64,000 bases of DNA from Allium sativum (lineage: Eukaryota > Streptophyta > Magnoliopsida > Asparagales > Amaryllidaceae). A program made the translations under genes and the position numbers. The stretch's first letter is position 1; every line of letters starts with the position of its first letter. The stretch lies in NCBI GenBank assembly GCA_030737875.1, contig CM060921.1:399382192-399446191 (forward strand), written 5' to 3'. The notes under the pieces are model-generated. The model was not told the DNA's origin, did not search any database, and saw only the letters and a list, made by a program, of their open reading frames with translations. Below, one piece after another: positions 47,695-58,299 of this stretch.

Positions 47695-48705
47695 TCAGAA
47701 AATGTAAACAAGACTTTCAACAGAAGCACTACCTCTATCATGAGCTGGAAGAACGGTGTTGAGGGGATGAACTCGCCCTCCAGATAGTCCTGCACACTGA
47801 GTCTGACCTTGCCCTTGTTTCCTCGGGCAATCCTTGCTCATATGCCCAGACTCACCACAATGAAAGCATTCGCCCCGCTTTCTCTTCTTCTTCCTACATT
47901 CCCTGGATATATGTCCAACTTTACCACAGAAGTTGCATTTCCTATTCCCTCTTGGCTTGTCCTTGCGGTTTTTGTTATTCTTGCCTCGTTTCCCGGAATT
48001 TACCCTCTTGCCTTGAGACTCATTCGCCTTGACCTCTTCCTTGTCATAGTTATCTTCTTCTTGAAGCAGGGCCATATTCACCAAATTCTCGAAAGTCGCC
48101 CCCAAGGGTATATGAGACATGGCCAAACCATGTAATGGCTCGTTTAATCCTAGAGCAAAGTGTAGGGCCTTCTTCTGGGCTGTATTAACCAAGTCTAAAT
48201 CGACCCGAGCCAGTTGATTAAACTTATATATGTATTCCCTAATAGTCATGTCCCCTTGCTTCAGTGATAAGAACCTCAGTCCAAACCTCCCTCTAAAGTC
48301 ATCCCAAGTCTCAATTGGCCTAGTAGCGGTGGTGACTACCCACCAACGTGCAGCTTCTTCCTTTAGCAACCATACTGCTAATAAAACCTTCCTGCGGTCA
48401 CCTATATCAAAGGTGGCTAAAAGATCTTCGGTCTCTTTCAACCAATTCCTTGCCTCTACAAAAGTCTCTGTTCCACTAAAATTCTTGCCACCCATCCTCT
48501 TAAAGTTCTTACAAGTTTCCGCAAAATCCGCTTGTGGAGGCCGAGGGAGAAGAGGAACATCAGCTATGGAAGGAGGAGGAGGAACAACGGCCTTGACTGG
48601 AAAGACAACATTAGAGACACCCGGGACCGGTGCCGTGACTTCCAAGTACCGACGAAACCAATCGGGTATTGTTACTCCTTCGGGCAAGATGAGATTATCA
48701 GACAT
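47695..48705 (-). CDS. Gag of element B, intact frame with two zinc knuckles
   Basis: Start ATG at 48703-48705, chosen because a pyrimidine-rich splice acceptor ends at 48707; an in-frame upstream ATG at 48744 would add 13 residues. The protein is about 336 residues: a Pro-rich N-terminal part, a Retrotrans_gag core (FSGTETFVEARNWLKETEDL, WLLKEEAARWW, GDMTIREYIYKFNQLARV), a Lys/Arg-rich linker, and two CCHC knuckles (CNFCGKVGHISREC and CFHCGESGHMSKDC). Length, charge pattern and both knuckles are as expected of Tekay-like capsid proteins. It is uninterrupted, in sharp contrast to the ruined pol just downstream. Plus-strand ORFs at 47809-48751 are shadows. Confidence 0.93.
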   Translation of the reverse strand: MSDNLILPEGVTIPDWFRRYLEVTAPVPGVSNVVFPVKAVVPPPPSIADVPLLPRPPQADFAETCKNFKRMGGKNFSGTETFVEARNWLKETEDLLATFDIGDRRKVLLAVWLLKEEAARWWVVTTATRPIETWDDFRGRFGLRFLSLKQGDMTIREYIYKFNQLARVDLDLVNTAQKKALHFALGLNEPLHGLAMSHIPLGATFENLVNMALLQEEDNYDKEEVKANESQGKRVNSGKRGKNNKNRKDKPRGNRKCNFCGKVGHISRECRKKKRKRGECFHCGESGHMSKDCPRKQGQGQTQCAGLSGGRVHPLNTVLPAHDRGSASVESLVYIF

Positions 48706-48706
48706 G

Positions 48707-48725
48707 CTGGAAACGAAAAGAAAAG
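48707..48725 (-). promoter_or_regulatory. Candidate 3' splice site directly before gag ATG (element B)
   Basis: The minus strand reads a pyrimidine-rich tract ending TTTCGTTTCCAG, with one base between AG and ATG. A GTAAGC-like donor on the minus strand near 51475-51480, in the leader about 300 bp after the TATA box, could pair with it. Confidence 0.5.
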
Positions 48726-48881
48726 AGTTCAAACGAGGGGTCAAAGGATAGTGCTAATGGCTTTTGGGGAATAGCCTTTAAAAATAACTAGACTTTTATT
48801 TGGAAAATACTTTATACTTGGTTTTGAAAATAGTTTTTCAAAAGTTTTAAAAACCTTTTTATCCCTTCTCGTAAACCATAT

Positions 48882-48893
48882 GCTCTAATACCA
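48882..48893 (-). other. Primer binding site of element B
   Basis: The minus strand reads TGGTATTAGAGC, one base different from the usual initiator tRNA-Met site, two bases inside the 5' LTR. Confidence 0.9.
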
Positions 48894-48895
48894 AA

Positions 48896-51800
48896 TGTAA
48901 CACCCCACCTCCGCCAGGGTGGCTCTTGCAAGCAACTCTGACTTTGGTGGGGCGTTTTAAAACAAGGTAAATATGCATAATGATATAGCAAGGCAGGACA
49001 TGACATATATATATATATAAGGAAACAGAGTAAGTAGATAAAACAGCGGAAGATTTTTAAACCATTTCAAAACACAAGTCTGGTACATCAAAAATGTCAA
49101 TTTCCCAAATAAACAAGTCTAGTACATAAAATAACATCATCTGAAACTGAAAAGGAAAACATAAAAGTAGCTATCCCCAAAGTGGAAAAACCATGGCGAG
49201 CTCAAGTCCAAAGCATACATGAGCTATCCAAGAAAGCAGCTAAGATCCAAGCTAGGCTCCTGTATTCCCTCCCTGAGAACCTGGGGGGGGGGGGGAAACG
49301 GAAGAAAAGAGGCGAAAGAAAACAGGTCAGTCAAAAAGACTGAGTAAGCCCCGCTACGATCAGTCTATAAACTAATAAAGTTAACATCATGATGGAAACT
49401 GAGATGATCATAGATAACAACATACTGGCATGATAAATTAGCTACAAGATAGATAGAGGTGTCATCGCATAAACAAGGTTAAGTTTTGCACCACGGTGTA
49501 CTAGCAAACCAACATAACAGGTATTGATCCCTTGGCCCAAGCTTTGACCCAATAACATGAAGTGACCTTAATATAAGGTCCAACCAAACGGTCTAGTCGA
49601 TCGGCTCCCTATAAGCCTAACACGTCAAGTGTTGGTGTCCATACGGCCCACATGTGGATGTAGTCAGACTGTGCTGGGTCCACCTTCGGGTGTATCAAGC
49701 CCTCGGGTGTCAACCCCAGACACTGAAGCAATAATGCACAGTCTAAACCTACTGGTACCCGTGCCTCGAGTTTGTCCAATACCGGACTACGTGCATGTCC
49801 GTAGCCCGCCTGGACCCGCACCGCTGTACCACTCGGCCATCGCTTTGGTCGCTTACATCCGTCCAGTAATCGTGCCCCGCCCTAGCCTAGCCTCTAGGGT
49901 TGTGATGATACCAAACTGGGATTACTGCTGGAACAGACCCCTTTGCTAGGGTTTCCTAAGAGGGTTAAGCGTGATTTAACCCTTCACTAATCATGGATTA
50001 AATTGGTTAAGTGTAACCAACAGTTCACAACTTAACCCCATTTCAATCCCTCAAACCCCCAAATGGATTAAATTGGTTAAGTGTAACAAACAGTTCACAA
50101 CTTAACCCCATTTCAATCCCTCGAATCCCCAAATGGATTAAATTGGTTAAGTGTAACCAACAGTTCACAACTTAACCCCATTTTAATCCCTCGAATCCCC
50201 AAATTGGTTAAGTATTAGTGGACCCTGACTTAACCCTAATCATGAGGCATTAATTAATTTAATGCACCTTAACCTCTCACATTAGACCTTGTTGTGGTTA
50301 CTAGTTAGGCCGGGCGGGTCCGGGTAGCTTTACACCACCACTTGGTCTAACCTCGGGTCTTGGCACCACATGACCAACTTCTCACATTGGGTCCTATTGT
50401 TTGTAGCCACTAGTTAAGCCGGTCGGTTCCGGGTAGAATTACGCTACAAACTCAACCCAACCTCGAGTTGGCCACACTTATGTTTTCTAAGTGTCATGTC
50501 CACTTTATTTCAAAACATAGTTGCAAGTCAACAGATACTTGGGTAGACCTAACTTAATAGGTAAATTCCCAAGGGGTAGACCTAACTTAATAGGTAAATT
50601 CCCAATCTTACATTTTCATGTATTTTAAGTTTACCCAAACCCCCGCAACGTCATTCTATCGCTTACATATTCGTAATAACGCATAAAGGATAGGAAGAGG
50701 GAACTTGGCACAACATACATGATGAACTTGCATATCACAACAAACATGCATAACATGTTAGACTTGCATAACTTAGCATAGTGAACTTGCATATTACCAT
50801 AAACACGCATAACATGTTAAACTTGCATAACTTAGCATAGTGAACTTGCATATTACCATAAACATGCATAACATGTTAAACTTGCCTAACATGGCATAGG
50901 GAACTTGCATAAACATGCATAACTTGTCAAACATGCACAACATGTCATTGTGAACTTGCATAAGCATGCATAACTTATTAAACATGCATAACATGGCATA
51001 GTGAACTTGCATAAACATGCACAACTCATTTAACTTGCAAATCATGGCTTAGTGAACTTGCATAAACATGCATAACTTATTAAACTTGCAAATCATGGCT
51101 TAGTGAACTTGCATAACATGCATAACTTATTAAACTTGCAAATCATGGCTTAGTGAACTTGCATAACATGCATAACTTATTAAACTTGCAAACCATGGCT
51201 TAGTGAACTTGCATAACATGCATAACTTATTAAACTTGCAAATCATGGCTTAGTGAACTTGCATAAACATGCATAACTCATTTAACTTGCAAATCATGGC
51301 ATAGTGAACATGCATAACTCATTTAACTTGCAAATCATGGCATAGTGAACATGCATAACTCATTTAACTTGCAAATCATGGCATAGTGAACATGCATAAC
51401 TCATTTAACTTGCAAAAATCCCAACTTGCATCACATATTAACTTTAGAGTTTCTAAAATGAAGGTAAGAGGGCTTACAATGCTTATGCGGACTCAAATAA
51501 GTATAGCAAATGTAAGAAACCCCTTATGCAACTAAATAAAACCCCAAAATGCAAGCAAACTTGATCAAGACTCCTCCTTTATGATGACAATGGAGAAACA
51601 AGACCTTTATGCAAGCTAAAGAGGATCATACAAGCCTAAATACACTTGTATGCATGGAAATCTCTTAGGGATTTGTTTAGGAATTGTATGAAGAGAGTGG
51701 AGGCCATGAGAGTTTTGATTTTGGCATAGTTTAGTTGCTAGAATGAATAATGAGTGATTTAGGGTAGGTTAGGGTCTTATTTATAGATTAGGCTAGTGAT

Positions 51801-52268
51801 TTAGACCATAGGATTAACCCTAGGTTGAATTAGGTCCATCAGATTTCGGAATTCTCCAGAACCAAGCCACAAGACCAAGCCCAAATCAAAATGGTGCGCC
51901 AGGCAAAACTGCCTGGCCACCCCCTGTCGACAGGGCTGTCGACAGGGCAGTCGACACCCTGGGGACCCTGTCGACAGGCCTGTCGACATGCAGGTCCTGG
52001 TGGGAATTTTCCCGCCTGCGCCAGTTTGCCCTAACCCTTGTTTTTAATTTCAAATTTTAAATCTGTTTTTACTTAGGAATTTTCTGAAAACTTCAATGGG
52101 CCTTAACTGGGTCATACGGACCCCGATTTTCGAAAACTCGGACCCTATTTCGCGTATTTTTCCGAGACGAACGCAATGGCATAGCCCGTTTCCCTTGATT
52201 CACATTTTATAATTAAATTCTCCCTCAATTTATGTAATAGCAGGTTATTGAAAATACGGGTTGTTACA
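48896..52268 (-). repeat. 5' LTR of element B, 3373 bp
   Basis: Partner of 41420-44825 with the same internal order: G run (49283-49294), 70-bp units (about 49993-50202), hairpins (50282-50350, 50387-50460), GCATAAC array (about 50710-51415), TATA (51772-51786), GTCGAC block (about 51925-51990). In this copy hairpin 1 has one stem base changed (CCACCAC), while hairpin 2 has a fully paired outer arm (TTGGGT/ACCCAA). Confidence 0.95.
51772..51786 (-). promoter_or_regulatory. TATA box of the element B 5' LTR
   Basis: The minus strand reads CTATAAATAAGACCC. It would drive the genomic RNA leftwards through the leader and gag. Confidence 0.75.
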
Positions 52269-52273
52269 ATAAG
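52269..52273. other. Target-site duplication of element B, right copy (ATAAG)
   Basis: Identical to 41415-41419. Confidence 0.95.
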
Positions 52274-52447
52274 CAAGTTACATTTGCTTGCCAGTTGAAA
52301 ATTCACAGTAGTATCACCACAAAGTATGATATTGTTGTGACCACAAAGTACTGTATATCACATAAATTGTGGTTATGTTCACTTAAATTGTGGTTTTGTT
52401 CACTGAATTTACATCATTAATGCTTTAATTTCACTTTTACAATGCAG

Positions 52448-52651
52448 CTTCCATCGCCTTCTCAGCAATCAAAACGTCATTTTGTCGGCAATGAAGATGA
52501 CGTCCACGAGCTACAAAAAACTATTGAGGATATGCGCATCGAGCTTGAGAATGAGAGAAAAGAACGAGCAAGACTCTCAGAACAACAGAAGGCAGATAAG
52601 GAGAGCTTTGAAGCACAACTAGCAAAGTTGATGACAATACTTAAGGGTTAA
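52448..52651 (+). pseudogene. Last exon of the TnpA-like CACTA gene (coiled coil)
   Basis: Follows a TTTTACAATGCAG acceptor and ends with TAA at 52649-52651. It encodes about 67 residues with a clear heptad-type coiled coil (ELQKTIEDMRIELENE onward to QLAKLMTILKG), typical of the C-terminus of plant En/Spm PF03004 proteins. The exon is open, but the gene is cut by element B in the preceding intron, and exons 1-3 carry stops, so the gene is a pseudogene overall. Confidence 0.72.
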
Positions 52652-53079
52652 GATAGAGTTTCGCCTTCAACTTTGATTTCTTATTCGCTTACACCTTCGT
52701 CATCGTCATCTACGTAGCTTGATCGGAATGTCAAAACTTATTTTATAGTGATGTGGTTGTAGTACAATTATGGATGATATGTTTGTTATTTTGGTAGTTA
52801 TGTGGTTTTAGTACTGTTGTAGATGGTGTTTGTCTGCATGTGGTTTAACGTTTACACCACCCGAATAATTTTGTTGTTCATAATTCAGCCTGGTGCACAA
52901 TATGAAGGACTGTGGATGTTTTTTATGTGATATATTAATATTATCCTTGTTGTGTTGTTGCTTATGATATAATGTTATTTATACGTGGATGACAAATTTA
53001 TATTTTTTTTAGCTAGCTTTTTTATTTCAGCAGTTATAGTTGAATAATATTAGTTCGTAAAGATGAAAGGTGAAGATGG
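52652..53079. other. 3' flank of the TnpA-like gene, no further gene
   Basis: T/G-rich sequence with TATGTGGTTTTAGTAC-like repeats near 52750-52830, probably the 3' UTR and terminal region of the CACTA. Confidence 0.6.
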
Positions 53080-53639
53080 TAAAAACATTTATTACCATAT
53101 CAGAAAGGGAATAACGACAGGTTAGTAGAAAAAAAGGGAAGCTAAGTAAAAACATTGACAATGTTCCGTCGTTAATTCCAGGCTAATTTTAAAATGTTTA
53201 CCATCAAATTGCCAACCAAAAAAGTGAGGTTAAGTTTACCCCAATTTAATTTCCGTCGCTAATCTTTTGTTGAATTGTAAGGGTTTTCTGACAAAATACC
53301 TGAAATAGTTTTTTAGCCAAAACTTTTTGTCGCTAATTCCTTGGCAATTAGTAAGGGTTTACCAACGCCTTTTATAAATAATAATTTATTATAAGTTACT
53401 AATTCATTGGTAAATAGTCAGTAAATAAATTAAAATAAAATTATATTTTTATTATATAAATAGCATAATGACGGAAAACTGTTGGAAAGCTCATGCTAAA
53501 TTCCGTCACCAAATTGACATAATTACTGTCATGGTTTTTACCAACAACAGTGTTATACAGGAAATCCGTTGATAAAACCAATATAGTGATGGACTGGAAA
53601 CAAATTTTGTTGCTGCAAAATCAGCTTTTTCTTGTAGCG
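53080..53639 (+). repeat. Right CACTA subterminal repeats and terminus
   Basis: Degenerate copies of TTCCGTCGCTAAT and TTTACCAAC occur at about 53160, 53255, 53325, 53500 and 53560. The terminus GCTTTTTCTTGTAGCG ends at 53639 and is followed by the duplicated AAT. Confidence 0.75.
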
Positions 53640-53642
53640 AAT

Positions 53643-54426
53643 AGATTAGGGAAATAGAAGAAACCTAAATCCTTTTTTCTTTTTGGAATTAGAGATGGAA
53701 GAAAGGAATCATATAAGTACTGATAGAAATGGTTGTAGGTTTTGGCATGAGGGTATAAGGGTCTACTTATAGTTGACATCGTGTGTATGGAACGTTAGAT
53801 TAGTTTGATTAAATCTAAATAGTCTATTTGATATAAATTATGAATAAGTCCCAATATAAAATAGCCATCAGTGAGCATCCCTACAGGAGGGCGGTCGACA
53901 CCCCCATTGAAGGGCGATCTATACCCCTCCTAGAGGGGCGGTCAACCCCCTTCTGGAGTCAAGCCCAGGAGGACTTTCCTCCAGAATGTTACTTTTTGAT
54001 CTTCTTAAATTAATTCAGTTTATTTCTTACCTTAATCATATTATTCTTGTCCCCTACTGTGTATGAATATATATATATATATATATGTATAACTTTGAAA
54101 CAAAAGTAATATTCTTTTCATTCTTATCCAAATTAATATATTCCTGGTTTGTTCATATATATTTATTTGAAATTCAAACTTTGTACGTTAATATATATAT
54201 ACAATTTAATTTGTTAATAACTTTTGCATACAGACTCCATTTTCAGTAAATAAAATATGAAAACAGATCAAAATCTCACCACGAACACAATGGCAATACT
54301 TTCGTGGCTAGTTTCCCGACTGACAAAATTCCATTTTTAGCTTATTAATAAATTATTAATTATTACTGTTTATTTTAAATTAAATTAACTCATGTCTAGT
54401 TTAAGTATATTTTACGGGGTGTTAAA
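53643..54426 (-). repeat. Element C 5' LTR, outer piece (U3 side)
   Basis: Begins right after the CACTA duplication and continues the LTR order: a decayed TATA (GGGTCTACTTATAG near 53768), a GTCGAC-type block with GGGCGGTCGACACC (about 53890-53955), AT-rich U3 sequence with a TTTCCCGACTGAC stretch comparable to the element B U3 end, and a GGGGTGTTAAA end at about 54426 in place of GTTACA. Confidence 0.68.
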
Positions 54427-54877
54427 CTGTCAGATTTAAAGATTAAATCTGAGCCAACCATGTCCTCGGACCATTTGTGGGTTACCACGTCAGCTCTAGG
54501 TTTGAAATAGGCGAACTAGAAAATGCCACATCAACCAAACGAGATAGAGAAATTGTCATTGTTCTTTCTATATCGTGCAGGAATGTAAGCACGCGGGTGG
54601 GACAACCCACTTATAGCTCGGGTTGACCTAAGTGATGCGTGGGTCGTCCCAGCCCAACGTATACTCTTTTTTTTTGTTCAAATTTCAAAACTTTGAATTG
54701 CCATATCTTATTCGTTTTATATCCGTTTTTCGCAAACCATACACATGTTTGAACGAGAAAATTGTAACGGACTCAATAGTACAATTCCTATTGTCAAGTT
54801 CTGAAAACTTTAAAAATTATTATTTAGTTAATTAATTCATATTTATTAATCACCATGTATTAAAGATTCGGGTGTTA
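54427..54877 (-). repeat. Fragment of another gypsy-type LTR end
   Basis: Ends GGGTGTTACA at about 54877, the reverse of TGTAACACCC, the usual LTR start of this superfamily in minus orientation. About 450 bp is present, cut on the left by element C. No partner was found. Confidence 0.5.
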
Positions 54878-55275
54878 CATGGACAATCGTTGAACGTTTA
54901 ACCAAGAGCGCAAGATTTAATCTTGTCAAATCTACTAGGACGACATCCAAGTTGGCTAAAATGCATATTAAATTAATAGTTTGATATCATGGAATACCAA
55001 AGAGTACAATTAGTGATCAGGATCCTCTGTTTACCAGTGGATTCTAGAAGAGTTTGCAACAGACGTTGGGATCTGATCAACGCATGAGTATGGCTTATCA
55101 CCCCCAAACTGATGGTTAGACTGGGAGAGTTAACTAAGTATTGCATGATCTTCTAAGAGCTTGCATATTGAATTTTGGAGCATCATGGGAAGTCCTTCTA
55201 CATCTGGTTGAGTTTACTACAATAATATTTATCCATCGAGCACTAGTATGACACCGTATGAGGTACGTACAAGAA
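54878..55275 (+). pseudogene. Gypsy integrase core fragment with several nonsense codons
   Basis: The plus strand reads [67 protein letters not shown] and HLVEFTT, the catalytic core of a Ty3/gypsy integrase around the second Asp and the Glu region. Stops replace expected Arg, Trp and Gln codons. The Gln and Arg stops fit C-to-T changes and the Trp stop a G-to-A change, as expected from long methylated decay. No flanking RT or LTR pair belongs to it. Confidence 0.9.
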
Positions 55276-55427
55276 ATTGTGCTTTTAACTGCAAGAAGGT
55301 ACAACGTTTTCTTTATGAATGCTGACATAAGCATTGTTAAAGTAAAAAACCGAAAATTTAAATGTTGTTTAATTCAACCCGCTTCTATTTTTTATCACGC
55401 GGTTATTTGACCATCTTTCATTCACAA

Positions 55428-55458
55428 CTAGTGAGTGGCCCATGCTTCGCACATGGGC
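55428..55458 (-). mobile_element. Helitron-like 3' terminus (hairpin and CTAG)
   Basis: On the minus strand a perfect 7-bp stem GCCCATG/CATGGGC with a 7-base loop is followed by six bases and then CTAG, with T as the next base. This is the standard Helitron 3' end (hairpin, CTRR, insertion before T). The element body would extend to the right; its TC end was not identified. Only the terminus is annotated. Confidence 0.5.
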
Positions 55459-56462
55459 AGTGTATAGTATTGTTTGAAATAATGGTTGTTTTATGGAAAA
55501 AAGACGATATGCCAGTGATGGTAAAGTTTGATGTAAAGTTGATGAACAATCTTTTATTACATTTTCAGAATATCCATGGTTCTCGTCCATTTGTCATGCT
55601 TTTGTTTTATACAGATATTGTTGCAAACGGGATAGCCAAGGTATAAAAGATTACTATGTCAATGTTTTCTTTAGGAAAAAAATGGAAATTGGAAATAACA
55701 ATGTAATTATTAACAGTACAAAGTTGTTTGTAATACACTTTTTATTTAGTTGGTTTTACATATAAGAAGTGCATTGTAACTTGATTTCTGTCACGATTTG
55801 ATGTTTTATTACTTGGTTTCGATCTGTCGTTTGTTAGATTAGTCAACATGGTTGTCACTACCAACATGAATATGCATTCGATGCTTCATGAATCAATTAC
55901 TTGATAGGAAATATTTATTACTACATCCGTAGAGTATAGTAAATTTTTTGATTGTATTGGGTTTTAATCATATGACCCCGCAAGCAAAATTGTCAACTAA
56001 GCTAGGGTTGTTAATAATAAAAATACCCTTCTATTTTTTTTAATATACAAATCTATTCTGGTGCCTTCAGGGTGCAACGCAATATATGGTGCATTCAGGG
56101 AAGTACGCTGAGATACTGTGTGGTATCATGGAAGCACCACGTAATTATCGTAGGGTATTTTTGGTGGAGGCCATTAAGATTTTTTGTTTTAAATTAGTAG
56201 ACTATTCTGTAAAATGATGAATTTGAATAGAATTTTGGTTTTCATATTGAAAAGAAACTTCTAAATGATTAGACATCCTCTTAATGCAAGTAAATAGAGC
56301 AGCTAAAATATTATCGTTTAGTTGGCTCATCAAATTTTAGAGGTACATTAAAGCAAATAGTATAAAAGAACACAGCCCTAATATACCGTTGTCTGAGCAC
56401 AACATAAATAAAGATCTCCACACAAACAGTTACATAAGGACATCCAAATAAATTACAAGATT
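55459..56462. other. No gene recognised; possible Helitron body
   Basis: AT-rich, with short ORFs lacking motifs. GGTGCCTTCAGGGTGCAACG and GGTGCATTCAGGGAAG near 56060-56105 form a small direct repeat. Confidence 0.5.
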
Positions 56463-57314
56463 GATTGTGTAACGTCCCGGGTTTTCGTCCATTTAAATTC
56501 GAATATTTAAATTTTTTTATATATTATATTTGAAATATAATGAATTTTTTTAATCGAATTTATTTATTTAAATTAGAGTTTGAATATATATACTTATATA
56601 TTAATTAAAATGAGCTTGAAAACGACGCTGTAGTTCGTAGTTTTCGATTTGAACTTTAATTGGATATACAGGATCCGATATAAGTCGGAATTATGTGAAA
56701 CGAGACACGTTGGGACCGGTTCGATTATATATTTCTAATGAAAGAGAAAAATCAAAATTTCGGCTTATAGATTTCAAGTTACGTCCAATTCAAAATTCTA
56801 AATAATCGCTATGGAATTCGTTTTTAAAGTATAACAATTTAATATAAAACGAGTTTATATAGCTGGCATATTAATTTAAACTAGAATTTTTAATGTTGAG
56901 TTTTGAATTATATACTGATCGGAATTAAAAATGTTGTTTTAGTAAAATACAATGACATCAATTCATTTTTCGTTAAATTTGGTTGTTTGCATATATCTTT
57001 ATCAGCGTTTTCACTTGGTTCGACGAAACAAAGAAACCCGACTAAGTTATACTTGTGCAACAAACCAAAAATGCTACATGATTATAAAAAAAATGGAATT
57101 CGTATAATACGACAGAAACTAGAATATATATGTATGGTATCAAACTGGGACCAAACAGATACAATACATATTAAATAATTTCAACTATATATATACTCAT
57201 TCAAAAATATATATACATGAGATCATCCTTACAACACAAGTTCAAAATATATATTTTGTACAAAACAAGTTCTTAAATACAAACACAGAAAAAGTAATCA
57301 ACATTGGTAAATCA

Positions 57315-57368
57315 AGTTTCGCATGCCTCCAGAACGAGCAAATCCATGTTGTTTCCATCAAGTGTGAT
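57315..57368 (-). promoter_or_regulatory. Antisense splice-acceptor-like site and exon-like stretch in the solo LTR
   Basis: The minus strand reads TTTTCCTTTTCTTCCGCAG ending near 57369, then a less AT-rich stretch with a 12-codon ORF starting ATGGATTTGCTCG. It could be the acceptor for a transcript starting in the antisense promoter-like block near 58650. Confidence 0.35.
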
Positions 57369-58299
57369 CTGCGGAAGAAAAGGAAAACCTATTAAATGGA
57401 GATTTCATGACAACATATAAACAGCTAAGAACATATATGAACAGCAAAAGAAATATAGACTGAACATCAATATGAACAGCTAGAAATGGACAAGGCATAG
57501 CTGATATATGTGTAACTATGGCCAAATTAAAACAATACCAAGATAGCTAAAACAGTAAGGCAAGGAAATCAAATATATGAAAACATATTTTAGAACATCA
57601 AATCCCTTAAAAAGGTTGACTGAAAAAGAGAAAATAGTACAAAAAGAAAGCAGCTAAACTTATAGACACTACACAGCTAAGGAAGATATATCATATCTCT
57701 ACAAAAGATTTACTGCAAAGAGAACAGTATAATCTATACAGCTAATGTAACAGCTAGAAGTGTACAATGCAAAATGGATGTACATTTTGGGCCGATTAAA
57801 CAATTCAATGAACAGAAGAATATGTGTATATATATTCATATACATCAATTGGTAACAAGACAATTCATAACTAAATAAAAAGGGATGTAAATTGATCAGT
57901 GAATGTTGCTGGAAGGAACTAATACCTATATTGGTATACACAAGATATGTATGGTCAAAATCCAATAGTATACCCACATGTATATACAGTAAAATCATTC
58001 AGGTACGAAACCACTGTTTCGTATATTTAAAAATCTGAACACCAAATTCAAATCTTGGGTGAAATAATGATACATAACATCACTTTCACCTAACCAGTTC
58101 AATCAAAATCCACATTGAACAAATCCGAAAATCCTATACCAAAATTCAAACGTAAAATCTAAGTACAGATCCGGATATTGATTGAAATAACAATTCATAA
58201 TCACAGATCAATCCGCAACTATAAATACCCTCAACCACTCAACAAGTTTTCATCCAATTCAAACACAATTCGTAAGACCAGAAAAAATCAAATGAAAAT

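Larger units (their letters stand above)
41420..52268 (-). mobile_element. Element B: complete gypsy element, gag open, pol degenerate
   Basis: The LTRs 41420-44825 (3') and 48896-52268 (5') share TGTAACACCCC and GTTGTTACA ends and are flanked by ATAAG. Minus orientation is set by the primer site left of the right LTR, the purine tract right of the left LTR, and gag and pol on the minus strand. The full length is 10849 bp. My hand count gives roughly 30-35 substitutions over 3.37 kb of LTR (about 1%) plus changes in a TA run and poly-C/G runs, so the insertion is fairly young. The internal region is only 4.07 kb because pol has suffered deletions. Confidence 0.95.
29426..53639 (+). mobile_element. 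CACTA (En/Spm) DNA transposon carrying nested insertions
   Basis: The left end CACTGCAAAAAAGGC and the right end (reverse complement CGCTACAAGAAAAAGC) are both close to the canonical CACTACAAGAAAAA terminal repeat, and both are flanked by the 3-bp direct repeat AAT (29423-29425 and 53640-53642), the duplication size of CACTA elements. Subterminal zones on both sides carry repeated TTCCGTCGCTAAT-like motifs. A PF03004-type gene (exons at 39472-40146 and 52448-52651) lies inside. No TnpD-type transposase was seen. Removing a LINE fragment, MITE, copia element and element B would leave roughly 6 kb. Confidence 0.8.
22965..54426 (-). mobile_element. Element C: old Ty3/gypsy element, 3' truncated and split by nested insertions
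   Basis: Minus-strand order from the right: 5' LTR (54426 to 53643 and 29425 to 26958), degenerate primer site, gag, protease, RT, part of RNase H, then truncation near 22965. The LTR has the same internal order as that of element B (TGTAAC end, paired hairpins, TATA, GTCGAC-type block), and its two pieces total about 3.25 kb against 3.4 kb in B. A CACTA element occupies 29426-53639 inside the LTR, and a solo LTR occupies 25016-26461 inside gag. No 3' LTR was found. Confidence 0.75.

Noticed and set aside
48230..48751. 173-residue plus-strand ORF
   Set aside because: Shadow of element B gag on the minus strand.
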